Origin: Bermanella sp034110565
GTDB taxonomy: Bacteria > Pseudomonadota > Gammaproteobacteria > Pseudomonadales > Oceanobacteraceae
Assembly (NCBI GenBank): GCA_034110565.1
Contig: JAWUYY010000023.1
Location: 1-18,165 of the forward strand
Direction of reading: 5' to 3'
Length of the DNA stretch: 18,165 nt
Part shown: positions 1-6,156 of the stretch, piece after piece
How the letters are laid out: every line of letters begins with the position of its first letter
Numbering within the stretch: the stretch's first letter is position 1
Notes under the pieces: generated by a model
The model's input: only the letters and a program-made list of their open reading frames with translations
Databases searched by the model: none
What the model was told of the DNA's origin: nothing
Made by a program: the position numbers and the translations under genes

Positions 1-32
1 ATTGCCGTTAAGGCGTTTAGCCATGATGTCAT
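1..32 (-). CDS. Start of an unidentified leftward gene (partial)
   Basis: Reading leftward there is a good ribosome binding site (GAGAGGAG on the - strand, about 41-48) followed at proper spacing by an ATG at 30-32, whose frame reads MTSWLNALTA to the window edge. A second ATG at 22-24 in another frame would read MAKRLNGN. A promoter-like pair lies just upstream (60-89), which supports a real gene starting here. The coding part is too short to identify the product, and I cannot choose firmly between the two starts, although spacing from the Shine-Dalgarno favours the one at 32. Confidence 0.35.
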   Translation of the reverse strand, partial: MTSWLNALTA

Positions 33-59
33 TACAAAACTCCTCTCTCTAATACACCC

Positions 60-89
60 AGTATAGTCAGTAAAAGCCAGTCACTCCAA
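60..89 (-). promoter_or_regulatory. Candidate sigma-70 promoter for the leftward edge gene
   Basis: On the - strand a -35-like TTGGAG (84-89) and a -10 TATACT (60-65) are separated by 18 bases. The predicted transcript would start about 20 bases before the ribosome binding site of the edge gene. It is assigned by eye only. Confidence 0.4.
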
Positions 90-113
90 GAAGTTATTGG
101 TTTATAGATATAA

Positions 114-138
114 AAAAGCCATGCATTGCATGGCTTTT
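114..138. terminator. Bidirectional intrinsic terminator after suhB
   Basis: The arms AAAAGCCATGCA (114-125) and TGCATGGCTTTT (127-138) are perfect reverse complements around a single T. The A-run on one side and T-run on the other give a U-tract in either direction. It lies 27 bases past the suhB stop codon, so it most likely ends suhB transcription. The real loop must be larger than one base, so the top of the stem is probably open. Confidence 0.75.
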
Positions 139-165
139 GAATAAAGGTGTACTTTAACTACCTGA

Positions 166-945
166 TTACATTGAGCTTTTTATCACGCTTTTCAGTAATT
201 TCGGATTAGAAGCAATTAAGTCACCTTCTTCGTATAACGAGCCACCGCTTAAATCTGTGATCAAGCAGCCTGATTCTTTAGCAATTAAGGCGCCGGCCTG
301 AATAACAGTAGAATCTACGTCGCTTAGCCAGATAGCATCTAAGTGGCCTGCCGCTAAATGGGCAAGTGTCAGAGCATCATCACCTAGAGCACGGATCAAA
401 CGAGTTTGACTGGCTAGGTTGGCAATACGAGTACGAATACGTTGGTTGTGGTCACTGTCAGCAATACCTGGGAATTTAACGCCCAAAATAGATTGGCTGA
501 TTTTGGTCTTATCCTTGGTACGGATACGACGGCCACTCATTTCAGCACCACGACCACGAGTTGCAGTGAACTCTTGACCTGACATTGGATTAACAATGAT
601 GGCGTGTTCGGTTTTACCATTAACTTGGCAAGCCAACACTAGGCTGAACATAGGTAGGCCAGAACGGAAGTTCTCTTGACCTTCTAAAGGATTAATGAGC
701 CAAACGGTGCCATTAGGGTTTTCACGCTCTTGGCGGCCCGTTTCGCGGCCTTGGAAACTATCGTCAGAGAAATGTTTACGCAATTTAAAGATGATCTGTT
801 TCTCAGTACCAATGGCACAATCGGCAATAAATTTGCTAATTTCTTGGTCTGATGCTCGCTCAAAATCAAAGCGCTCAACTGCGTGGACCATTTCTTCTCC
901 GGCTTCCCTTAAGACACGCAGGGCAAGATTTACCATCGGTTGCAT
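166..945 (-). CDS. suhB: SuhB-family protein with degenerate inositol-phosphatase site
   Basis: Recognised as SuhB by its start (MQPMVNLALR), its FTATRGRGAEMSGRRIR segment, the AAGHLDAIW stretch and its position next to trmJ. SuhB belongs to the inositol monophosphatase fold; in E. coli it also works with Nus factors in ribosomal RNA antitermination. I chose the start at 945 because it matches the usual SuhB N-terminus, giving 259 aa; an in-frame ATG at 981 would add 12 residues. The catalytic motifs are broken. The GEE-type glutamate is Arg67, the usual DPLDGTTNF reads NPLEGQENF (Asn85, Glu88), the WDxAAG aspartate aligns with Val214, and the aspartate of the upstream VTxxD motif aligns with Ala44. 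The gene is otherwise intact, so a non-enzymatic role, probably in antitermination, is the likely one. Family assignment is firm; loss of activity is inferred. Confidence 0.85.
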   Translation of the reverse strand: MQPMVNLALRVLREAGEEMVHAVERFDFERASDQEISKFIADCAIGTEKQIIFKLRKHFSDDSFQGRETGRQERENPNGTVWLINPLEGQENFRSGLPMFSLVLACQVNGKTEHAIIVNPMSGQEFTATRGRGAEMSGRRIRTKDKTKISQSILGVKFPGIADSDHNQRIRTRIANLASQTRLIRALGDDALTLAHLAAGHLDAIWLSDVDSTVIQAGALIAKESGCLITDLSGGSLYEEGDLIASNPKLLKSVIKSSM

Positions 946-996
946 GGATCTAAAATACTCTTTAAGTAGGGAACCGCGCATTCTATCAAAAACTTT

Positions 997-1025
997 TCGA
1001 GACTCGTAGCAAAACTCGGTACACT
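997..1025 (+). promoter_or_regulatory. Weak candidate promoter for trmJ
   Basis: TCGAGA (997-1002) and TACACT (1020-1025) are 17 bases apart and each matches the sigma-70 consensus only partly. They lie in the divergent suhB-trmJ intergenic region, where each gene needs a promoter. I saw no convincing -35/-10 pair for suhB on the other strand. Confidence 0.25.
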
Positions 1026-1105
1026 AGCGATATTTTTTTCATATGAGCGAAAAAAGGCTGCTTTATGGGGTTTTTAGCGCTTAATTTTAGAGTTGGACGT
1101 TATAA

Positions 1106-1867
1106 ATGCTCGAACATGTTCGAATTGTGCTCATTAATACCAGTCATCCAGGCAATATAGGTTCGGCCGCCCGCGCGATGAAAACCATGGGGTTGACCGA
1201 TTTAGTGCTGGTGGATCCGGTGGATTTTGATCCGGCAAACCCAAATGAAGTTTCGGTTGCCATGGCTTGTGGCGCACAAGATGTGCTGCATGGCGCTCGC
1301 TTGGCAAGCACTCTTGAAGAGGCTGTGGAAGATGTGGCCGTTGTCATGGGCGCCAGTGCTCGTTCGCGCCACTTACCTTGGCCATTAATGCACCCGCGAA
1401 AAGCCACAGCAAAGGCTCTAGAGGTACTACCCTCGGGGCAGAAGGTTGCATTAGTGTTTGGTCGAGAGCGTACAGGCTTAACCAATGATGAATTGGCCAT
1501 GTGTCAGATTCACGTCCATATCCCCACTAATGAAGAGTACGCCAGCTTGAATGTGGCCAGTGCCGTGCAGGTGCTGGCGTATGAGATGCGCATGGGAATT
1601 TTATCTCATCAAGGTGAGCTTGATGCGCAATATGAGGGGGATTGGGGTGTTACTTGGGATAATGAATTGGCTAATCAGGGTGAAATCAATGGCTTTATTG
1701 CTCATTTAGAACAAACCTTGGTTGATATTGAGTTTTTAGACCCCACTAACCCCAAGCAACTAATGCCAAGGCTGCGTCGTTTATTTCAGCGGGCCATGCC
1801 GGATAAGGTAGAAATTAATATTCTGCGCGGCATATTGAAGATGGTGAGTCGTTCTCGCGATAAGTAG
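1106..1867 (+). CDS. trmJ: TrmJ, tRNA (cytidine/uridine-32-2'-O) methyltransferase
   Basis: A SPOUT-class methyltransferase of 253 aa, near the usual size. It uses S-adenosylmethionine to methylate the 2'-hydroxyl of nucleotide 32 in the anticodon loop of several tRNAs. The N-terminal part carries NTSHPGNIGSAARAMKTMGL (11-30), the RNA/SAM-domain signature with the conserved Asn and Arg. The knot region that binds the cofactor is seen as LVFGRERTGLTNDEL (116-130) and IPTNEEYASLNVASAVQVLA (139-158). The ATG at 1106 has a modest GGA eight bases upstream and fits the family start. It is read away from suhB and is followed about 95 bases later by cysE, the same order as in Pseudomonas. I see nothing odd in it. 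Confidence 0.93.
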   Translation: MLEHVRIVLINTSHPGNIGSAARAMKTMGLTDLVLVDPVDFDPANPNEVSVAMACGAQDVLHGARLASTLEEAVEDVAVVMGASARSRHLPWPLMHPRKATAKALEVLPSGQKVALVFGRERTGLTNDELAMCQIHVHIPTNEEYASLNVASAVQVLAYEMRMGILSHQGELDAQYEGDWGVTWDNELANQGEINGFIAHLEQTLVDIEFLDPTNPKQLMPRLRRLFQRAMPDKVEINILRGILKMVSRSRDK

Positions 1868-1925
1868 TACAAGTGAATATAGAGTATTTAGGCTCACTCA
1901 CTAGAATAGAATTAAGCAGTAGAAA

Positions 1926-1939
1926 AATGGTAAACCATT
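1926..1939. repeat. Short inverted repeat upstream of cysE
   Basis: AATGGT (1926-1931) and ACCATT (1934-1939) are perfect inverted arms around AA, twelve bases before the cysE Shine-Dalgarno. It could be a small operator or a leader hairpin. There is no T-run, so it is not a terminator. Confidence 0.35.
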
Positions 1940-1961
1940 CTCGACAACACTAGGAGTTATT

Positions 1962-2729
1962 GTGTTTAAACACATCCGAGAAGATATCGCATGCGTCTTT
2001 GATAGAGACCCTGCGGCGCGCAACACATTTGAAGTGCTAACGACGTATCCGGGCTTACATGCTTTGATGCATTATCGTCTAGCCAATTGGTGTTGGAGAC
2101 ATGGTTTGAAGTACCTAGCTCGCTTGATTAGCTTTCTTAGTCGCTGGTTTACCGGAATCGAAATTCACCCGGGAGCGACTATTGGGCGTCGGTTTTTCAT
2201 CGACCACGGCATGGGTGTGGTCATTGGTGAAACCGCAGAAATCGGCGACAACGTGACTCTTTATCACGGTGTCACCCTAGGTGGTACGTCTTGGAGTAAG
2301 GGTAAACGTCACCCAACTTTGCGCGATGGTGTGGTAATTGGTGCGGGTGCAAAAGTGCTGGGCCCAATTGAGATCGGTGAAAATGGTCGGGTTGGCTCTA
2401 ACGCAGTTGTCACCAAGGATGTGCCCGCAGGGGCCACCGCAGTGGGTATTCCTGGGCGCATTATTGTGAAAAAAGCAGACACAGAGACGGATCGTCGCCG
2501 TCAGGCCATAGCCAGCAAAATTGGATTTGATGCTTATGGTATGACAGATGAAATGCCCGATCCTATCGCCCGTTCTATTCATAACTTACTTGATCATATG
2601 CAAGCCGTTGATGAAAAAATCGAACGAATGAGTTGTGCGCTTGGTGAGCTTGGCCATAAAGAATGCACTGGGCAGTTGCCTAAATTAAAAACCGAGCTAG
2701 ATGAGGTTGAGGGTTCAAAAGAGATATAA
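1962..2729 (+). CDS. cysE: CysE, serine O-acetyltransferase
   Basis: Transfers acetyl from acetyl-CoA to L-serine to make O-acetylserine, the committed step of cysteine synthesis in the cytoplasm. The product has 255 aa, the shorter Pseudomonas-type form. An N-terminal helical part (1-65) is followed by a left-handed beta-helix of hexapeptide repeats (about 66-175, for example IHPGATIGRRFFIDHGMGVVI). The catalytic Asp81-His82 pair lies in FIDHGMG, and His117 in GKRHPTLR matches the third active-site residue. The C-terminal part (about 180-255) is helical, as in Pseudomonas. Translation starts at GTG (1962), five bases after AGGAG (1952-1956), and the resulting MFKHIREDI matches the family start. 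Lying just before iscR, it probably supplies the cysteine used by the desulfurases IscS and SufS, though a terminator separates the two transcripts. Confidence 0.95.
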   Translation: MFKHIREDIACVFDRDPAARNTFEVLTTYPGLHALMHYRLANWCWRHGLKYLARLISFLSRWFTGIEIHPGATIGRRFFIDHGMGVVIGETAEIGDNVTLYHGVTLGGTSWSKGKRHPTLRDGVVIGAGAKVLGPIEIGENGRVGSNAVVTKDVPAGATAVGIPGRIIVKKADTETDRRRQAIASKIGFDAYGMTDEMPDPIARSIHNLLDHMQAVDEKIERMSCALGELGHKECTGQLPKLKTELDEVEGSKEI

Positions 2730-2746
2730 GTGAATCCTTGCCCTAT

Positions 2747-2772
2747 AAACCCAGCTATTGCTGGGTTTTTTT
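2747..2772 (+). terminator. Intrinsic terminator after cysE
   Basis: AAACCCAGC (2747-2755), loop TATT and GCTGGGTTT (2760-2768) form a clean stem-loop that runs into a seven-base T tract (2766-2772). It isolates cysE from the iscR unit. Confidence 0.9.
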
Positions 2773-2859
2773 GTGGCTTTTTTAGGCAATTCTGGCCTGT
2801 TCTGATAAAATTCATCGCCACATTTGGTGCTCATGTCCAATTAATCTAAAACCCAAGTA

Positions 2860-2875
2860 ATTTACTCAAGTAAAT
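2860..2875. repeat. Perfect dyad just upstream of the iscR -35 box
   Basis: ATTTACT (2860-2866) and AGTAAAT (2869-2875) are perfect inverted arms around CA. The centre lies about 45 bases before the predicted transcript start, and the dyad touches the type 1 IscR site. It does not match the IscR type 1 pattern, so the protein that would bind it is unknown to me. Confidence 0.5.
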
Positions 2876-2898
2876 AGTTGACTGTTTTAGTCGGGTTT
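2874..2898 (+). promoter_or_regulatory. Type 1 IscR binding site (autorepression operator)
   Basis: The 25 bases starting ATAGTTGACT (2874-2883) and continuing GTTTTAGTCGGG (2884-2895) fit the E. coli type 1 IscR motif as I recall it at every position but one near the 3' end. Type 1 sites are bound by IscR carrying a 2Fe-2S cluster. The site covers the -35 box and spacer of the iscR promoter, which is the expected layout for repression when clusters are abundant. IscR in this window keeps all cluster ligands, so the circuit appears complete. Confidence 0.85.
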
Positions 2899-2906
2899 AA
2901 GATAAT
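2878..2906 (+). promoter_or_regulatory. iscR-suf promoter
   Basis: TTGACT (2878-2883) and GATAAT (2901-2906) are each one base from the sigma-70 consensus and are spaced by exactly 17 bases. Transcription should start near 2913, about 33 bases before the iscR ATG. It is the only strong promoter I see ahead of the suf genes, so it probably drives the whole iscR to sufT unit. Confidence 0.85.
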
Positions 2907-2945
2907 TCACTTAATGATCGCTGACTGTACATGAGGGTACGGACA

Positions 2946-3431
2946 ATGAGACTAACAACCAAGGGCCGTTATGCGGTAACTGCCATGCTTGATTTGGCCA
3001 TTCACGGTCAAGCTAAGCCGGTAAGCTTGAATGATATTTCCAATCGCCAAGGTATTAGCTTGTCCTACCTAGAGCAATTGTTTGCCAAGTTGCGACGCAG
3101 CGAGTTGGTTTCGTCTGTTCGTGGGCCTGGTGGTGGTTATCGATTGGCTCACAGCGAAAGTGAAATCAGCATTGCTCAGGTAGTGGATGCGGTCAATGAA
3201 TCCATGGATGCCACACGCTGTCGTGGTAAAGGGGATTGCCAAGAAGGGGATCAATGCTTGACCCATAATTTATGGCAAGACCTCAGTCAGCAGATACACG
3301 ACTTTTTGGATAATATTAGTATCCAGGATCTAATTAGCCGAAAAGAAGTTCGTGACGTGGCAAAGCGCCAAGATGAACGCGCAAATCAAAAAATTGAAAC
3401 CGAGTCCCTCATATCGTTAACCTCTGCATAA
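2946..3431 (+). CDS. iscR: IscR, Rrf2-family 2Fe-2S transcription regulator
   Basis: Senses iron-sulfur cluster supply: with a 2Fe-2S cluster it represses type 1 sites, while apo-IscR can act on type 2 sites. The protein has 161 aa. The N-terminal winged helix includes MRLTTKGRYAVTAMLDLA and the recognition region RQGISLSYLEQLF, followed by SSVRGPGGGYRL. Cluster ligands Cys92, Cys98, Cys104 and His107 all lie in CRGKGDCQEGDQCLTH and have the same numbers as in E. coli. I chose the ATG at 2946 because it gives the canonical start and follows GAGGG (2933-2937) at eight bases; an upstream ATG at 2931 overlaps that ribosome site. It leads the cluster-assembly unit, and its own operator overlaps its promoter. 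The C-terminal tail is variable, as usual. Confidence 0.96.
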   Translation: MRLTTKGRYAVTAMLDLAIHGQAKPVSLNDISNRQGISLSYLEQLFAKLRRSELVSSVRGPGGGYRLAHSESEISIAQVVDAVNESMDATRCRGKGDCQEGDQCLTHNLWQDLSQQIHDFLDNISIQDLISRKEVRDVAKRQDERANQKIETESLISLTSA

Positions 3432-3469
3432 CAGTAGTCGTTGTATAAACCAAAGTAGTAGAGATTAGA

Positions 3470-4606
3470 ATGACACCAATTTACCTAGATTATGCAGCCA
3501 CCACACCGGTGGACCCTCAAGTAGCCGAAGTCATGGCTGCCTGCTTAACTCTGGATGGTAACTTTGCTAACCCGGCATCTCGTTCCCATCGGTTTGGTTG
3601 GGTGGCCGAAGAAGCGGTTGAAAACGCACGGGGCCAGTTAGCAAAAGCATTGCATTGTGATAGTCGTGAAATTGTTTGGACGTCGGGTGCAACCGAAGCA
3701 AACAATTTAGCTATCAAGGGAATATGTGCCGGTAAAGTAAAAGGTCACATTATTACAAGTAGCATTGAGCACAAAGCGGTACTCGATGTGTGTGCTTATT
3801 TGCAGCAACAAGGTTTTGAAGTGACCTATTTACAGCCGCAAGCTAATGGGCACATCTTGGTTGGTCAGGTTGAGCAAGCAATCAAAGAAGACACCTGTTT
3901 AGTCTCATTGATGTATGTAAACAATGAGCTGGGGACGGTTAACCCTATTTCTGAAATCGCACAACTTTGCCAAGCCCATAATATTTTATTTCATGTAGAC
4001 GGTGCGCAAGCGCTGGGTAAAGTCGATATTAATTTAGAGCGTGATGGGATTGATTTGTTATCCATTAGTGCTCACAAGTTTTATGGCCCTAAAGGTATGG
4101 GTGCTTTGTATGTGCGTCGCGGCGTAAAAGTCAGCGCACAAATTCATGGCGGTGGTCATGAACGCGGAATGCGCAGTGGTACCTTGGCAACTCACCAAAT
4201 TGTGGGGTTAGGCAAAGCCGCTGAGATGGCCATTGAACAGTTTTCACAAGAAGAAGCACGTTTAAGTGCTCTTAAACAAACGTTAATTAATGGCTTAACA
4301 GCATTAGATGGCGTTTTTATAAATGGCGACCAAGCTGTCGCTAATATTACTAACATCAGTTTTGCTGATGTAGATGGTGAGTCCCTTTTATTATCATTAC
4401 ACGATTTAGCGGTAAGCTCCGGCAGTGCATGTAACTCTGCCACTATGGCGCCGTCATACGTACTAAAAGCCATCGGCTTAGATGATGAATTGGCCCACGC
4501 TTCCATTCGATTTTCAATGGGACGGTTCACCACAGAAGATGACATTAATCAGGCGGTAGCAAGTGTGACCACTGCCGTGCAAAGACTGAGAGCCATAACC
4601 GCTTAG
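3470..4606 (+). CDS. iscS: IscS, cysteine desulfurase lacking the IscU-docking tail
   Basis: A PLP enzyme that removes sulfur from cysteine as a persulfide, for iron-sulfur clusters and tRNA thiolation. The start (IYLDYAATTPVDPQVAEVM), the NPASRSHRFGW segment and HGGGHERGMRSGTL are typical of true IscS rather than SufS. Visible residues are His101, Asp177 and Gln180 around the cofactor, Lys203 (SAHKFYGPKG) as the Schiff-base lysine, and Cys321 (SSGSACNSA) on the mobile loop as the persulfide carrier. It is 378 aa long against about 404 in E. coli. The chain stops at QRLRAITA, just where E. coli IscS continues with the LSPLWEMYK...EWAHH tail that contacts IscU. No iscU follows; the next gene is sufB. 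It may now feed SufBCD or serve mainly for tRNA thiolation, which cannot be told from sequence. Confidence 0.92.
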   Translation: MTPIYLDYAATTPVDPQVAEVMAACLTLDGNFANPASRSHRFGWVAEEAVENARGQLAKALHCDSREIVWTSGATEANNLAIKGICAGKVKGHIITSSIEHKAVLDVCAYLQQQGFEVTYLQPQANGHILVGQVEQAIKEDTCLVSLMYVNNELGTVNPISEIAQLCQAHNILFHVDGAQALGKVDINLERDGIDLLSISAHKFYGPKGMGALYVRRGVKVSAQIHGGGHERGMRSGTLATHQIVGLGKAAEMAIEQFSQEEARLSALKQTLINGLTALDGVFINGDQAVANITNISFADVDGESLLLSLHDLAVSSGSACNSATMAPSYVLKAIGLDDELAHASIRFSMGRFTTEDDINQAVASVTTAVQRLRAITA

Positions 4607-4612
4607 GTTATG
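4594..4612. repeat. Hairpin across the iscS stop codon
   Basis: CATAACC (4594-4600) and GGTTATG (4606-4612) form a seven-base stem with loop GCTTA that contains the start of the iscS TAG stop. There is no T tract. It ends three bases before the sufB Shine-Dalgarno, so it may mark an RNA processing point or tune expression between iscS and sufB. Confidence 0.4.
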
Positions 4613-4627
4613 ACTAGGAGCAGTTTG

Positions 4628-6073
4628 ATGAGCGAAGAAATTAATCAATATATCAAAAGTGAATATGCCGCAGGCTTCATTACTGATATCGAAAGTGACA
4701 CCCTACCACCTGGTTTGAATGAAGAAGTCATTCGTTTTATCAGTGCCAAAAAAGGCGAGCCTGAGTGGTTATTAGAATGGCGCTTAAAAGCGTTTGAAAT
4801 TTTTATGGAGATGGAAGAGCCAACCTGGGCTCATGTACATTATCCAAAAATAAATTTCCAAGATATTTCTTATTTCTCTTCACCAAAGAGCATGGCAGAT
4901 AAGCCACAGTCTTTAGATGAAGTGGACCCAGAACTATTGCGCACATATGAAAAACTTGGCATTCCGTTGCACGAACAAGCGGCGCTGGCGGGTGTGGCAA
5001 ACGTAGCCATGGATGTGGTATTCGATTCAGTATCGATAGCCACTACATTCCGTGAGAAATTGTCTGAAGCAGGCGTGATATTCATGCCAATTAGTGAGGC
5101 GGTACATAAACATCCTGAACTTGTGAAAAAATACATGGGTTCAGTAGTGCCGCAGCGCGACAATTATTACGCGGCTTTAAACTGTGCTGTGTTCTCGGAT
5201 GGTAGTTTTGTTTATATTCCAAAAGGTGTGCGTTGCCCGATGGAGTTATCCACGTATTTTCGGATTAACGAACAAAATACAGGGCAGTTTGAGCGCACAT
5301 TAATTATTGCCGATGAAGGCTCGCACGTCAGTTATCTAGAGGGCTGTACCGCCCCGATGCGTGATGAAAATCAATTGCATGCTGCAGTAGTGGAACTAGT
5401 TGTATTGGATGATGCCGAAATTAAATACAGCACCGTACAAAACTGGTATCCAGGTGATGTAAACGGTAAGGGTGGCATTTATAACTTTGTAACCAAGCGC
5501 GCCGTGGCGCATACCAATGCAAAAGTATCTTGGACACAAGTTGAAACAGGCTCAGCGGTTACTTGGAAATATCCAAGTTGCATCCTTAAAGGTGATAATT
5601 CAATTGGTGAGTTTTACTCGGTTGCATTAACCAATAATTATCAACAAGCCGATACCGGCACTAAGATGATTCACTTAGGCAAAAATACTAAGTCGACGAT
5701 TATCTCTAAAGGTATTAGTGCAGGTAAAAGCCAGAATGCTTACCGAGGCTTGGTGCGAATGAACCCAAGTGCGGCCGGTGCGCGTAACTTTACTCAGTGT
5801 GATTCTTTGTTGATAGGCGATAAATGTGGTGCCCACACATTTCCTTATATCGAAAGTAAACATCCTAGCGCGATTATTGAGCATGAAGCCACAACATCAA
5901 CCGTCAGTGATGACCAGATGTTTTTATGTCGTCAGCGCGGTCTTGATCCAGAAAAAGCGGTTTCCATGATCGTCAATGGTTTCTGCAAAGAAGTATTTAA
6001 AGAGTTACCAATGGAATTTGCCGTAGAAGCTGGCAAGTTGCTTGAAGTGTCATTGGAAGGCTCGGTCGGTTAA
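4628..6073 (+). CDS. sufB: SufB, iron-sulfur cluster scaffold subunit
   Basis: Core scaffold of the SufBC2D complex, on which sulfur from SufS-SufE and iron are assembled into a cluster. The protein has 481 aa, the usual SufB size. The long beta-helix core includes VYIPKGVRCPMELSTYFRIN, FERTLIIADEGSHVSYLEGC and FYSVALTNNYQQADTGTKMI. The conserved Cys400 lies in LIGDKCGAHTFPYIES (the position of E. coli Cys405), followed by IEHEATTS with the conserved glutamate, and the C-terminus EAGKLLEVSLEGSVG is typical. The ATG at 4628 follows AGGAG (4616-4620) at seven bases and gives MSEEINQYIK; an upstream ATG at 4610 would add six residues and overlap the ribosome site. It lies 21 bases after iscS and is the first SUF gene where iscU would be expected. 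Confidence 0.96.
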   Translation: MSEEINQYIKSEYAAGFITDIESDTLPPGLNEEVIRFISAKKGEPEWLLEWRLKAFEIFMEMEEPTWAHVHYPKINFQDISYFSSPKSMADKPQSLDEVDPELLRTYEKLGIPLHEQAALAGVANVAMDVVFDSVSIATTFREKLSEAGVIFMPISEAVHKHPELVKKYMGSVVPQRDNYYAALNCAVFSDGSFVYIPKGVRCPMELSTYFRINEQNTGQFERTLIIADEGSHVSYLEGCTAPMRDENQLHAAVVELVVLDDAEIKYSTVQNWYPGDVNGKGGIYNFVTKRAVAHTNAKVSWTQVETGSAVTWKYPSCILKGDNSIGEFYSVALTNNYQQADTGTKMIHLGKNTKSTIISKGISAGKSQNAYRGLVRMNPSAAGARNFTQCDSLLIGDKCGAHTFPYIESKHPSAIIEHEATTSTVSDDQMFLCRQRGLDPEKAVSMIVNGFCKEVFKELPMEFAVEAGKLLEVSLEGSVG

Positions 6074-6080
6074 GCGTTTA

Positions 6081-6137
6081 TGTAGGGTGGGCATTGCCCA
6101 CCATTAAAAATGCGGTGATTAATATTTCCGCCCTACA
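6081..6137. repeat. 57-bp palindromic mini-element between sufB and sufC
   Basis: The element begins TGTAGGG (6081-6087) and ends CCCTACA (6131-6137), a perfect seven-base terminal inverted repeat. Inside, GGTGGGCA (6086-6093) and TGCCCACC (6095-6102) form a strong hairpin around one T, and a second weaker hairpin is bounded by GCGG (6112-6115) and CCGC (6128-6131). Similar GTAGGGTGGGCA-type palindromes are dispersed in many proteobacterial genomes, as I recall. It has no T tract and no coding content, and ends 19 bases before the sufC start. Confidence 0.6.
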
Positions 6138-6156
6138 AACAAGATTGGAAAGAATT

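Noticed and set aside
166..945. suhB as a decaying pseudogene
   Set aside because: The active-site changes might suggest decay, but the frame is full length and intact, and the non-catalytic conserved segments are kept. A pseudoenzyme is more likely than a pseudogene.
695..1009. Open frame on the + strand opposite suhB
   Set aside because: It has no recognisable protein features and no ribosome site, and lies almost entirely opposite the well-supported suhB.
2901..2919. Possible Fur box over the iscR -10 region
   Set aside because: GATAAT at the left and ATGATC at the right recall a Fur site, but the central part does not match and the left half is simply the -10 box. The match is too weak to claim.
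6094..6156. N-terminal extension of SufC from an upstream ATG
   Set aside because: The 21 extra residues come from the palindromic element and unrelated spacer. The family start and a good ribosome site are at 6157.
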